A stretch of 64,000 bases of DNA from Phascolarctobacterium sp. (GTDB taxonomy: Bacteria; Bacillota; Negativicutes; Acidaminococcales; Acidaminococcaceae): positions 563,135-627,134 of the forward strand of contig QAMT01000002.1 in NCBI GenBank assembly GCA_003150755.1, read 5' to 3'. The first letter of the stretch is position 1; every line of letters starts with the position of its first letter. Shown piece after piece: positions 7,792 through 15,511 of this stretch. A program made the position numbers and the translations under genes. The notes beneath the pieces are model-generated. The model saw only the letters and a list, made by a program, of their open reading frames with translations, was not told the origin of the DNA and did no database searches.

Positions 7792-7822
7792 AAGAACGGC
7801 TACATACGCCGTTCTTTTTTGT
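7792..7822 (+). terminator. Terminator
   Basis: AAGAACGGC (7792-7800), loop of 7, GCCGTTCTT (7808-7816), then T-rich. It faces the same way as purC and may be the second purC terminator, separated by the IS200 element. The remainder of 7640-8000 holds the IS200 left end and no gene. Confidence 0.65.
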
Positions 7823-8010
7823 TTATATCAAAAATTTTGCCCTGAAATTGCCGTTTTTGCTAAAATAAGATAATCCTTTAGCGTGCGAAAGCATAAATAA
7901 AGTGCAAATTAAATCAAAAATAAAATGCCGAAGGCATTGATAAATGATAAATGGAGAGGGCAAAAAAGCCAGTATTTATGCGGGTTTCGAGCGATAAATA
8001 ACACAAGAGG

Positions 8011-8661
8011 TTGAGTAAAGATGAAGATAATGAAATTTTTATTCGTAATGAACGAGAGAATGAGTGGCAAGAATATAAGGCAAAACGGATTTACACAGAA
8101 GATGAGCTTCTTGAAAATGAAAATAGAATATTCTACAATTATAAGGATGGTAGTGCATATTATATAGACTCTGATGGAGTAATGTATTGTGGGTATGACG
8201 GTAAGTCTTTGCAAAAAGCGGCAAGTACTTCTGTAAAAACAGCTATTGATTTAGGAATAATAAGTGACCCTTCTACCATGCAATCAGACTATATTTATGG
8301 GCAAATTGGTGTAGGTATTTATAAAAATTTATCAGCATCTGTTGGTTTCATTGTTGATAAACAAGGTGATATCTATTGTTTTGAACAAGACTCGGTTGGA
8401 GCAGGTTTGAGTGCGCCAATTAATATAGGATATGGCAAAGGAATTGTTAATAATTCATGGAAAGATAGATATGGTGATGATGCTTTACATATGGGTATAA
8501 GTGGTAGTAGCGAAAGTATTAGCGGAAGTAGTATTGTAAGTTGCAGCATTTCTTCATCTAGAATCGATGGTGCTGCGGTTACTATAGAAATAGGTGTTGA
8601 AACTTCTGTAGGAGTTTCTTATTCAAAAAGAATTGCTCATTGGGTAGGTAAGATTGAATGA
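8011..8661 (+). CDS. Orphan toxin-like protein (possible displaced exoprotein C-terminus)
   Basis: I do not recognise a catalytic family. The frame is open from 8002; the only upstream start-like codon is TTG at 8011, sitting on a purine-rich GAGG, and no ATG follows until residue 59. Lack of a proper start fits a C-terminal fragment of a larger protein. The first 40 residues are charged (RNERENEWQEYKAKRIYTED); the rest is Gly/Ser/Tyr-rich and probably beta (GISGSSESISGSSIVSCSIS). There is no signal peptide. It overlaps the next gene by four bases (ATGA), a coupling usual for toxin/immunity pairs, and lies just before an unmistakable CdiA-like fragment at 9107-9810. The toxin role is inference from this context. 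Confidence 0.5.
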   Translation: MSKDEDNEIFIRNERENEWQEYKAKRIYTEDELLENENRIFYNYKDGSAYYIDSDGVMYCGYDGKSLQKAASTSVKTAIDLGIISDPSTMQSDYIYGQIGVGIYKNLSASVGFIVDKQGDIYCFEQDSVGAGLSAPINIGYGKGIVNNSWKDRYGDDALHMGISGSSESISGSSIVSCSISSSRIDGAAVTIEIGVETSVGVSYSKRIAHWVGKIE

Positions 8662-9092
8662 AAAAAGATTTATTAATAATATTATTATTGCTTGCTATTA
8701 GTTTTTTCATACCAAAAGACCCAGTACATATCATAAATTTTTTTAGAGGAGTACCAAGCATTGCAAAACAAACTCAAATTTATAATAATGAAATATCTAT
8801 GTTAAATATTACTGAAATGCAAGAGTTAAAAAAAGAGTTTGTTAGAAATTACTTTTTTATTGTTACTTATTCTTTCGCAGGTGCTGAACAAAATGCAAAT
8901 TTAATAGAAAATATACTTATACCAAAATTTAAAAAGAATGGATGGATTATGAAAGAAAAATATAATAATAAAAATGATAATATGATAATGTTTGTGAAAA
9001 AACCATATTATTGTGAAGTAAAATTATACAAAGATATAGTTAGATTAGAATTTGGGCATCTAAAATCAGTAGTTAGACTATGGGATTATTGA
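8658..9092 (+). CDS. Membrane-anchored small protein, possible immunity partner
   Basis: A 144-residue protein with an N-terminal hydrophobic helix after two lysines (LLIILLLLAISFFIP), then a soluble domain probably outside the cytoplasmic membrane. It starts four bases before the end of the previous gene, so translation is coupled. The soluble part is rich in Lys, Asn and aromatic residues; no motif is recognised. A membrane-tethered immunity protein is expected when the cognate toxin acts in the envelope, so pairing with 8011-8661 is a reasonable but unproven reading. Very AT-rich. Confidence 0.6.
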   Translation: MKKDLLIILLLLAISFFIPKDPVHIINFFRGVPSIAKQTQIYNNEISMLNITEMQELKKEFVRNYFFIVTYSFAGAEQNANLIENILIPKFKKNGWIMKEKYNNKNDNMIMFVKKPYYCEVKLYKDIVRLEFGHLKSVVRLWDY

Positions 9093-9106
9093 AAATATTT
9101 ATTTGA

Positions 9107-9810
9107 AAATTAAATAATACAGTACTTGGTGGCAGTGATTTTCTTGCAGGGGCAAGCCCAGCTGCGGTTAATAAACTTGTCAGTGATAAGATTGTTGAAA
9201 CAGCAAACGGAGACCCGGCAATGTCACAGTGGCTTAGCGCTGCTGTTGGTGCAGTTGTATCTGAAGTAGTAAATCAAAATGCACAAAGTGGTGCAAGTAT
9301 TACTGCCAGTGAAATGAAAAATAATAAATTTGAAGATTATTATGATGTTTACGATTTAGTTATGTTCAAATTGGGAACTACTAATGATGCGGCTATAAAA
9401 CAAACTTTAGCATCTGCTGTAATTGAAGGATATAATACAGAACAAGAAAAATATTATTAAATTTTGGAGATGGAGACTTTATTGATATAAAAGTAGGGCA
9501 TGCTTATAGAGATACTCATAGAAGTCAACAAAAAGGTGATGTAGCGCCTTTAACTTATACAAGTGAAGAAGATATAGTAGCCTCTGTAGTATCAGCGGTA
9601 TTATTTGCCTATGAAAATCATAAAGAGTCTGGAACTAATTTTCCTATATTTAGTAGTGAAGGAGTAGAAAAATTATACTCTAATGTATTCTTGTTTAATC
9701 CTTCAACTGGAAAAAATGAATCTACACGGTTGGAAATAATAGTTGGTATAAACCCACGTAATGGTCAGATAGAAGTTTCAAACTTTTATCCTGTAATGAA
9801 ACTAAGGTAA
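9107..9810 (+). pseudogene. Broken CdiA/hemagglutinin pre-toxin domain plus toxin tail
   Basis: The frame from 9107 has no plausible start yet encodes a clear pre-toxin segment of CdiA/FhaB-type exoproteins: NNTVLGGSDFLAGA, then GDPAMSQWLSAAVGAVVSEV, NQNAQSGASITASEMKNN, with M-K-N-N where the VENN motif of such proteins would lie. This frame stops at 9460. A different frame, open from 9436 to 9810, continues without a start (FGDGDFIDIKVGHAYRDTH to a TAA), and reads as the polymorphic C-terminal toxin part. One frameshift near 9440-9462 would join them. Parent proteins are thousands of residues long and exported by CdiB-type transporters; neither is in the window, so this is an orphan fragment. 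An intact gene that may be its immunity partner starts 20 bases downstream. Confidence 0.75.
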
Positions 9811-9830
9811 ACATATTAAAGGAGAACATT

Positions 9831-10295
9831 ATGAAATTTAATGAAGTTGCATATGTATATCTATATTTAGCTGATAGTCCTGATGATTATAAAAAAAGCA
9901 GAAATGTTGGTTATGCACTTGATTGTGTAGAAAGGTGGTTAGAGAGTTCTTTTTGGGAAAATTATGATGAATTAGATTTAGAAATAATTAAAAAATTTAC
10001 ATGTTCAGATTATGTATACTGTTTTAATAATATTTATTTCGCATGGCGTTTTTATAAAAAACATATGGAAATAGAAAAGAACAATTTAACAATGTATAAA
10101 AATTTTAATGTATTTTTATATATATATGGTTGGGAATTAGAACATTTATTTTTAGAACATCTCATTAAAGAAAATAAAGATATAAATGATATATATAGAT
10201 TTTGTATTAATTTAGAATTATATAAAAATAATAAAGTTTATGAGATGATAGAAGAAGATATGGATGAGTATATAAAAAAACTTAACTTGTTATAA
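9831..10295 (+). CDS. Probable immunity protein of the orphan CdiA module
   Basis: A 154-residue, acidic, aromatic-rich soluble protein with no signal peptide and no family I recognise. GGAG is correctly spaced before the ATG. It follows the broken pre-toxin/toxin fragment by 20 bases, the place of a cdiI immunity gene, and is intact while the toxin side is not. That pattern is expected if the cell still gains from immunity to neighbours carrying the toxin. Function is inferred from position only. Confidence 0.6.
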   Translation: MKFNEVAYVYLYLADSPDDYKKSRNVGYALDCVERWLESSFWENYDELDLEIIKKFTCSDYVYCFNNIYFAWRFYKKHMEIEKNNLTMYKNFNVFLYIYGWELEHLFLEHLIKENKDINDIYRFCINLELYKNNKVYEMIEEDMDEYIKKLNLL

Positions 10296-10353
10296 AAATA
10301 CAAGAGTATAATTACTTCCAGTATCATAAATGTATTAAGATTTTATGACAAAT

Positions 10354-10385
10354 AAAAGGCTAAAAACAGCCTTTTATTTTTTTAC
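10354..10385 (+). terminator. Terminator after the orphan module
   Basis: AAAAGGCT (10354-10361), loop of 6, AGCCTTTT (10368-10375), then a T-rich run. Confidence 0.75.
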
Positions 10386-10467
10386 ATTTAACTATTTATA
10401 AGATAAATGCTTCAAAATAGAGTAAACATTTTACAAAATCCTTGGCAAATAATAAACGCCGAAATTT

Positions 10468-10500
10468 AACGGTAGCTTAACAACGGCTGCCGTTTTTTAT
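10468..10500 (+). terminator. Second terminator
   Basis: AACGGTAGC (10468-10476) pairs with GCTGCCGTT (10486-10494) with one G-U pair, followed by T4. Confidence 0.6.
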
Positions 10501-10521
10501 ATCTGCCCTTGGGCAAAAACT

Positions 10522-10550
10522 AAGCCTGCACAGTACGTGCAGGCTTTTTT
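10522..10550. terminator. Bidirectional terminator at the PepSY gene end
   Basis: AAGCCTGCAC (10522-10531), loop AGTAC, GTGCAGGCTT (10537-10546), with T-runs on both strands. It closes the minus-strand PepSY gene. Confidence 0.75.
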
Positions 10551-10561
10551 AGTTTATGCTG

Positions 10562-11062
10562 TTATCTTACGTTATAGCGGAGTTCTTTTTCAATTACAGC
10601 GCCGGTTTCAGGATTGAGAACCATTTCGCCGCGGAGTTCCGGAGTTACGAATTTCAGTTCGTATTCATACAGGCCGTCGTCCATATCAAGTTTTACTTTG
10701 TGGAAGTTGGCGTTGGGATAATCCCTGGTTACTACTGCCTGCGCGTCGGCTGCGGAGAGTACGATGTTTCTGCTGCCGAGAACGGTGCGGGCTTCCATTT
10801 TGAATTCTTTTACAGCCTGGCTGAATTTGCTGATTTCGATTTCGTAAGAAGTTGCGTTGCTGTTATCGAAGAATCTTACTTCAAATTCGTTGAAGTCTTC
10901 CTGGGTGCCTACATGAGTTGCGGTAGCGGGAACAAGTTTTGCCGCCATATTCTGAGCGTCAACCGAGGTAAAGGCTGCTGCAAAAGCGCTTGCGGAAATT
11001 GCCAGGGTTGCGAAAGCTGCTGCGGTAAGAGCGGTTAATTTTTTGCCGGTGAGTTTTAACAT
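10562..11062 (-). CDS. Exported PepSY-domain protein
   Basis: A 166-residue secreted protein. The N-terminus is a standard signal peptide (MLKLTGKK, hydrophobic core, ISASAFAA cleavage region). The mature part has two PepSY-like units: one beginning VDAQNMAAKLVP, and a clearer one beginning LSAADAQAVVTRDYPNANFHKVKLD and ending GEMVLNPETGAVIEKELRY. PepSY domains are periplasmic or extracellular modules often encoded beside two-component systems, where they may tune a sensor or a protease. GGAGG lies before the ATG. The gene is divergent from the response regulator at 11232, and a tandem operator lies on its -35 region (11147-11163), so it is a likely target of that system. Confidence 0.85.
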   Translation of the reverse strand: MLKLTGKKLTALTAAAFATLAISASAFAAAFTSVDAQNMAAKLVPATATHVGTQEDFNEFEVRFFDNSNATSYEIEISKFSQAVKEFKMEARTVLGSRNIVLSAADAQAVVTRDYPNANFHKVKLDMDDGLYEYELKFVTPELRGEMVLNPETGAVIEKELRYNVR

Positions 11063-11130
11063 GGTGTAGTCCTCCTTTTATTTTAGGGTTTTTTTATTTG
11101 TTTTTTAAGGTGTTTCCTTATCTTGGTTTT

Positions 11131-11163
11131 ATTATAGCTGCCGAAGATTAAAGAAAAATTAAA
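11131..11163 (-). promoter_or_regulatory. PepSY promoter with a PmrA/QseB-like operator
   Basis: On the minus strand TATAAT (11131-11136) has no good -35; the expected -35 place (11154-11159) is inside two direct repeats, TTTAAT (11158-11163), five bases, TTTAAT (11147-11152). This 11-base spacing is the pattern bound by PmrA/QseB-type OmpR-family regulators. A weak -35 covered by the operator suggests activation by the neighbouring response regulator. Confidence 0.55.
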
Positions 11164-11231
11164 AGAAAAAATTTTTTAAAATATTTTTAAAATTTCTGTT
11201 ATGTTATAATTAATTTATAAGGAGGTGCCTT

Positions 11232-11906
11232 ATGAGAATCTTAATTGTTGAAGACGAGCCGGATTTACTGGACGCTTTAAAAAAACAGCTACAAAGCTGC
11301 GGTTACAGTGTAGATGCCTGCGGCGACGGGCTGGACGCAGAGCATTATCTGGAAATGGCTTCTTATGACGCCGTTGTACTTGATATTATGCTGCCTGGCA
11401 TTGACGGGCTGGAACTTTTAAGAAGAATGCGCGCCAAAGGCGACAAAACCCATGTTTTGCTTTTGACTGCGCTGGACAGCATTGAAAATAAAGTGCGCGG
11501 GCTGGACGCCGGCGCCGACGATTACCTTGTGAAGCCGTTTGCCTTTGACGAGCTTTTGGCCCGCCTGCGTGTGCTTTTGCGCCGCAACACAGGGCACACC
11601 ACCAACGTGCTGGAATTTGCCGGGCTGAAAATGGATTTGAACAGCCGCACGGTTAGCCGCGGCGGTAAGGAAATTACCCTTTCTTCCAAAGAATTTGCCG
11701 TGCTGGAATATTTGCTGCGCAACCATGGCCGCGTATTATCCCGCGAAAAAATTGAAAACCATGTTTGGAACTATGATTTTGAGGGCGGTTCCAACGTAGT
11801 TGATGTATATATCCGCTACCTGCGCAAAAAAATAGACGCCGGTTTTGATAAAAAGCTGCTGCATACTATCCGCGGCGCAGGTTATGTGCTGAAGGAGGAA
11901 AAATGA
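11232..11906 (+). CDS. OmpR-family response regulator
   Basis: A 224-residue two-domain regulator. The receiver domain has the acidic pair (VEDEPD), the phospho-acceptor Asp in AVVLDIMLPG (about residue 51), Thr in LLLTAL and Lys in YLVKPF. The C-terminal winged helix has the OmpR pattern LSSKEFAVLEYLLRNHGRVLS and VVDVYIRYLRKKID with the terminal GAGYVL hairpin. It resembles the PmrA/QseB/CusR subgroup. AAGGAGG precedes the ATG, and the sensor kinase gene overlaps its stop by four bases. The tandem TTTAAT site in the divergent region is a likely binding site. Confidence 0.93.
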   Translation: MRILIVEDEPDLLDALKKQLQSCGYSVDACGDGLDAEHYLEMASYDAVVLDIMLPGIDGLELLRRMRAKGDKTHVLLLTALDSIENKVRGLDAGADDYLVKPFAFDELLARLRVLLRRNTGHTTNVLEFAGLKMDLNSRTVSRGGKEITLSSKEFAVLEYLLRNHGRVLSREKIENHVWNYDFEGGSNVVDVYIRYLRKKIDAGFDKKLLHTIRGAGYVLKEEK

Positions 11907-13267
11907 AAGCTCTTTCCGTAAAGATGAAAATAACGCTGTGGTACACCGGGCTGATAATGGCCGTGCTGGGCGTTATTTTTGCGGCAATACTGTATGCCGC
12001 CGACGACGTACTGCTGCTTGACTTACAGGAAGAAATTGAAAATGAAGTTTACGGCAACGCCAGCAGCCTGGAGCTGCGCAACGATGGCAGGCTGCGCCTT
12101 GACGAGCTGGATTTTTTACACGACGGCGTAATGCTGGCGGTATATGACGCCAACGGTACGCTGATTGCAGGGCTGACGCCGGTACAACTGCCGCAAACAC
12201 CGTTTAAATCAGAGCTTTTGCAAATGGTAAGCAATAACAGCCAAAGCTGGTATGTATTCGACCTGCATTTAAAACCTGCCGGTATGGACGGCGGCATCTG
12301 GCTGCGCGGCAGTGCTTCACTCAGCAGCATTTACGCTACGCGAGATGAAATCCTATTGCAATGCGCGCTGCTGTTTCCGTTTTTAATTTTGCTCTCCGGT
12401 TTCGGCGGCTACCTGCTGACAAAAAAAGCCTTTAAACCCGTGCGGCAGATAACCGCAGCGGCAGAACATATCGGCAGCGGCAGCGATTTGTCCAAGCGCA
12501 TCAATATGCACAACGCCGACCGTGAAATTATGGAACTGGCGCAAACATTCGACAGCATGTTCTCGCGCCTTGAAAAATCCTTCGACGCAGAGCGGCAGTT
12601 TACTGCCGATGCTTCGCACGAGCTGCGCACACCGACGGCGGTCATTATCGCGCAGGCAGAATATGCCTTGCAGCATGCCAAACCCGATGAAAAAGATGAA
12701 GCCTTGCAGAAAATACTGGCCCAGGCCAAAAAAATGTCGCGCCTGTTGGCGCAGCTATTGATGCTGGCCCGCGCCGACGCGAAGAAAATACAGTTTGAAA
12801 TTGAAAAATTTGATTTCAGCGAACTGGCGGAAATTGTACTTGAAGAAACCGAGCAGCTTGCCGGACACAAAAAAATTACCGTGAGCAGCGATATTGAACC
12901 GGACGTTGAGGTTGAAGGCGACCAGACTTTACTGATGCGCCTCTTGCTGAACCTTTTGGATAACGCCGTTAAATATACGCAGGAAGGCGGCAAAATTGCC
13001 TTTAGCCTGCGTAAACAGGCAGGCAAAGTTACCTGCACCGTAGCGGATAACGGCTGCGGCATTGCGCCGGAAGAACTGCCGAAAATATGGCGGCGCTTTT
13101 ACCAGTCGGATAACACCAGGCACGGCCAAAGCGGCGCAGGGCTGGGGCTTTCCATGGTGCAGTGGATAGCTAGCCTTCACGGCGGCACAATAACCGTAGA
13201 AAGCACGCTAGGCAAAGGCAGCACCTTTACCTTTACCATGCCGCTGAAACCTGGCTGCCGGGCATAA
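11903..13267 (+). CDS. Two-component sensor histidine kinase
   Basis: A 454-residue membrane kinase that starts inside the regulator's stop codon (ATGA), so the pair is coupled. Order: membrane helix (about residues 8-30), an extracytoplasmic domain of about 120 residues, second membrane helix (LLFPFLILLSGFGGYLL), HAMP linker, HisKA with the phospho-accepting His in FTADASHELRTP, and the ATPase domain with the N box LLLNLLDNAVKYT, G1 VADNGCGI, F and G2 GAGLGLSMV boxes. The external domain has no motif that names the signal. The divergent PepSY protein is exported and may act on this domain. Confidence 0.93.
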   Translation: MKALSVKMKITLWYTGLIMAVLGVIFAAILYAADDVLLLDLQEEIENEVYGNASSLELRNDGRLRLDELDFLHDGVMLAVYDANGTLIAGLTPVQLPQTPFKSELLQMVSNNSQSWYVFDLHLKPAGMDGGIWLRGSASLSSIYATRDEILLQCALLFPFLILLSGFGGYLLTKKAFKPVRQITAAAEHIGSGSDLSKRINMHNADREIMELAQTFDSMFSRLEKSFDAERQFTADASHELRTPTAVIIAQAEYALQHAKPDEKDEALQKILAQAKKMSRLLAQLLMLARADAKKIQFEIEKFDFSELAEIVLEETEQLAGHKKITVSSDIEPDVEVEGDQTLLMRLLLNLLDNAVKYTQEGGKIAFSLRKQAGKVTCTVADNGCGIAPEELPKIWRRFYQSDNTRHGQSGAGLGLSMVQWIASLHGGTITVESTLGKGSTFTFTMPLKPGCRA

Positions 13268-13275
13268 TATAACAT

Positions 13276-13320
13276 AAAAACGGACAGAAAGCATTATAAA
13301 TTGCTCTCTGCCCGTTTTTT
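13276..13320. terminator. Bidirectional terminator
   Basis: AAAACGG with AGAAAGCA on one arm pairs imperfectly with TGCTCTCT and CCGTTTT on the other, flanked by A and T runs. It lies between the convergent kinase and binding-protein genes. Confidence 0.7.
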
Positions 13321-14347
13321 ATTGCCTTTTTATGCGCCCGGCGTTTATCCAGCGCTCAATAACTTCGGCCTTCTGCCCCGCCGTCCAGCTTAAATCGTCC
13401 ACAGGGGCCAGCAGCTTGCCGGCATATTCATCGCGCAAATCCTCATCAGCTTCAGCGCTGATGCTCCAGATTAGCTGATGCCCTGTTTCGTCAACAATTT
13501 CTGCCGCGCGCCGCGAAAGCAGGTAATCAATAAACCTGCCTGCCGCTTGGCGGTTCGGCCCGTTAAGCACCGCCGCACCGCTGATAAGGTTTTTATTGCC
13601 GTCAGCCGGCACCGTTGCAAACAGGTTCGGTTCGCTGCGTTCCAGCAAAAGCGCTACCGAAAGCGGCACCACTGCTACCGTTTTATAGCCATGGCGCACT
13701 TCGTCAATAGTTTCCTGCAAATTAACAAAATATTCCGGACGCTGGCGGTTAAGCTCTGCGGCATAGCCCAGCGCCTTTTCTTCGCCTTTCAGCTGCCACA
13801 GCGCCGTCATCATGCCATAGCCTGCGCCGCCGTTTTTCGGGTCAGGCAGCGCCAGCTCAAATTTTAATGCATCAGCCAGCAAATCCTGCCAGCTTTCCGG
13901 TGCGTAAAGCCCAAAATAATGCAGGTTATGTTTATTGCTTAAAAAACCGATATGGTCGATATAAAGCGCAGTCCACAGCCAGTTGTTCTGACGGAACTCC
14001 GCCGGTACGGCATACGCTTCTTCCGGCTGATAGCTTACTAAAAGCCCCTGCTCCGCCGCCAGGTAAAACTCCTCTGCCGTGCCTCCCAGCCACACATCGC
14101 TGGCAGAATTAGCCAGAAACTTAAAGCGGTTGGCAACACTTCCGGGCGGCAGCGGCACAACTTCTGCTTCTATATTTGTAGCCCTGGTAAAATCATCCGC
14201 CAAAGCGTGCGCCAGTTCCGGCGGCATACTGATGCAGATTTTTACCTGCTCTTTTTTTTCAGCATCTTTTCCGGCTGCTGCCGGCTGATAGTTCCACAAC
14301 GCCAGCACACATAACGCTGCGGCAAGCACTGCTGCGATTTTTTTCAT
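13319..14347 (-). CDS. Extracellular solute-binding protein (iron/AfuA-like), second copy
   Basis: About 342 residues. The N-terminus is a cleavable signal peptide without a lipobox (KKIAAVLAAALCVLALW, then PAAAGK), so it is probably periplasmic rather than lipid-anchored. The body has the type-II binding-protein pattern of the ferric-iron/spermidine-type superfamily: SDVWLGGTAEEFYLAAEQGLL, APESWQDLLAD, then LPDPKNGGAGYGMM. The ATG at 14347 is chosen because GAGG lies before it; the upstream ATG is part of that site. It follows the ABC operon 18364-14450 on the same strand but is separated by a terminator and has its own -10, so it may feed the same permease under different control. Confidence 0.8.
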   Translation of the reverse strand: MKKIAAVLAAALCVLALWNYQPAAAGKDAEKKEQVKICISMPPELAHALADDFTRATNIEAEVVPLPPGSVANRFKFLANSASDVWLGGTAEEFYLAAEQGLLVSYQPEEAYAVPAEFRQNNWLWTALYIDHIGFLSNKHNLHYFGLYAPESWQDLLADALKFELALPDPKNGGAGYGMMTALWQLKGEEKALGYAAELNRQRPEYFVNLQETIDEVRHGYKTVAVVPLSVALLLERSEPNLFATVPADGNKNLISGAAVLNGPNRQAAGRFIDYLLSRRAAEIVDETGHQLIWSISAEADEDLRDEYAGKLLAPVDDLSWTAGQKAEVIERWINAGRIKRQ

Positions 14348-14384
14348 TATATACCTCATTTATGACAGCTTTGTAATTTCTTTT

Positions 14385-14390
14385 ATTATA
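14385..14390 (-). promoter_or_regulatory. Extended -10 for the second binding protein
   Basis: The minus strand reads TGGTATAAT, an extended -10 element, about 40 bases before the start at 14347. No strong -35 is seen. Confidence 0.45.
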
Positions 14391-14402
14391 CCACAGCCGC
14401 AA

Positions 14403-14436
14403 ATAAAAATCCCGGGCAGCTTTTGCCACCCGGGAT
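14403..14436 (-). terminator. Terminator of the ABC operon
   Basis: ATCCCGGG and a short GC arm (14409-14420) pair with the arm at 14425-14436, followed on the minus strand by a T-run. It separates the ATPase gene from the second binding-protein gene. Confidence 0.8.
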
Positions 14437-14449
14437 GCCTTTAAAATTT

Positions 14450-15496
14450 TCAGTCGCGGTCAAAAACCATAATCTTGTCAAAGTCAAGGTAAACGGTTTC
14501 GCCGTCGTTGAATTCTTTAAGGTCTGCACCCTTAACAATAACGCGGATTTCGTGGTGCTTGCACTGCACGCGGTAATCAACGGCATCGCCAAGATAGAAA
14601 CGGTGTACCAGCTTGCCTTCAATAGTGCCGCCGTTGCGGGACATCCTGATATTTTCAGGACGCACGGCAATCGTTGCACTGCCGGTAACGCCGCTGGTGT
14701 TCGGGAAAGATACGCCGGTACCGCTGATATATACGCGGTCGCCCTGCACTTCGCCTTCCACAAAGTTTACCAGGCCGATGAAGTCTGCAACCATCTTGTT
14801 GGCCGGATTGCGGTAAATATCATACGGCGTGCCGATTTGCTGGATAACGCCGCGGCTCATAACAACAACGCGGTCGCTCATCGTCATGGCTTCAGACTGG
14901 TCGTGCGTTACATAAATAACGGTAATGCCCAGCTCTTTCTGAATCGAAGAAATTTCAAAGCGCATGCTTTCGCGCAGCTTGGCGTCGAGGTTGGACAAAG
15001 GCTCGTCAAGAAGCAAAAGCCCCGGGCGCATAACAAGTGCGCGCGCCAGTGCAACACGCTGCTGCTGGCCGCCGGAAAGCTGATGCGGATAACGTGCTGC
15101 GTATTCGTCAAGATGCACCATTTTCAGCATCTCTGCCACTCTTGCAGCGCGCTCATCTTTAGGCACCTTCTGGATTTTCAGCGGATAAGCCACATTTTCG
15201 GTAACAGTCATGTGCGGCCATACCGCATAAGACTGGAATACCATGCCGATGTCGCGTTTTTCGGGCGGCACAAAAGTATTTTTGCTGGACGAGCTTACGC
15301 AATGGTCGCCGATATAGATTTCGCCTTCGGTAGCCCTTTCAAAGCCGGCAATCATACGCAGGGACGTAGTTTTGCCGCAGCCGGAAGGCCCGAGGAGCGA
15401 AACAAATTCGCCGTCCTTTACGGTAAGGTCAAAATCGTTGACGGCCGTAACATCGCCGAACCGTTTATAAACATGCTCTATACGTACTTCAGACAA
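14450..15496 (-). CDS. ABC transporter ATP-binding protein (FbpC/PotA type)
   Basis: A 348-residue ATPase of the iron/spermidine importer class. Walker A is GPSGCGKTT near residue 37, the signature is LSGGQQQR, Walker B is LLLLDEPLSNLD, and the switch His is in VIYVTHDQSEAMT. A C-terminal TOBE-type extension (about residues 240-348) fits the regulatory part of this subgroup. The start is TTG at 15496 with AAAGGAG before it. It is the third gene of the binding protein-permease-ATPase operon. Confidence 0.92.
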   Translation of the reverse strand: MSEVRIEHVYKRFGDVTAVNDFDLTVKDGEFVSLLGPSGCGKTTSLRMIAGFERATEGEIYIGDHCVSSSSKNTFVPPEKRDIGMVFQSYAVWPHMTVTENVAYPLKIQKVPKDERAARVAEMLKMVHLDEYAARYPHQLSGGQQQRVALARALVMRPGLLLLDEPLSNLDAKLRESMRFEISSIQKELGITVIYVTHDQSEAMTMSDRVVVMSRGVIQQIGTPYDIYRNPANKMVADFIGLVNFVEGEVQGDRVYISGTGVSFPNTSGVTGSATIAVRPENIRMSRNGGTIEGKLVHRFYLGDAVDYRVQCKHHEIRVIVKGADLKEFNDGETVYLDFDKIMVFDRD

Positions 15497-15511
15497 TTTA
15501 TTCCACTCCTT

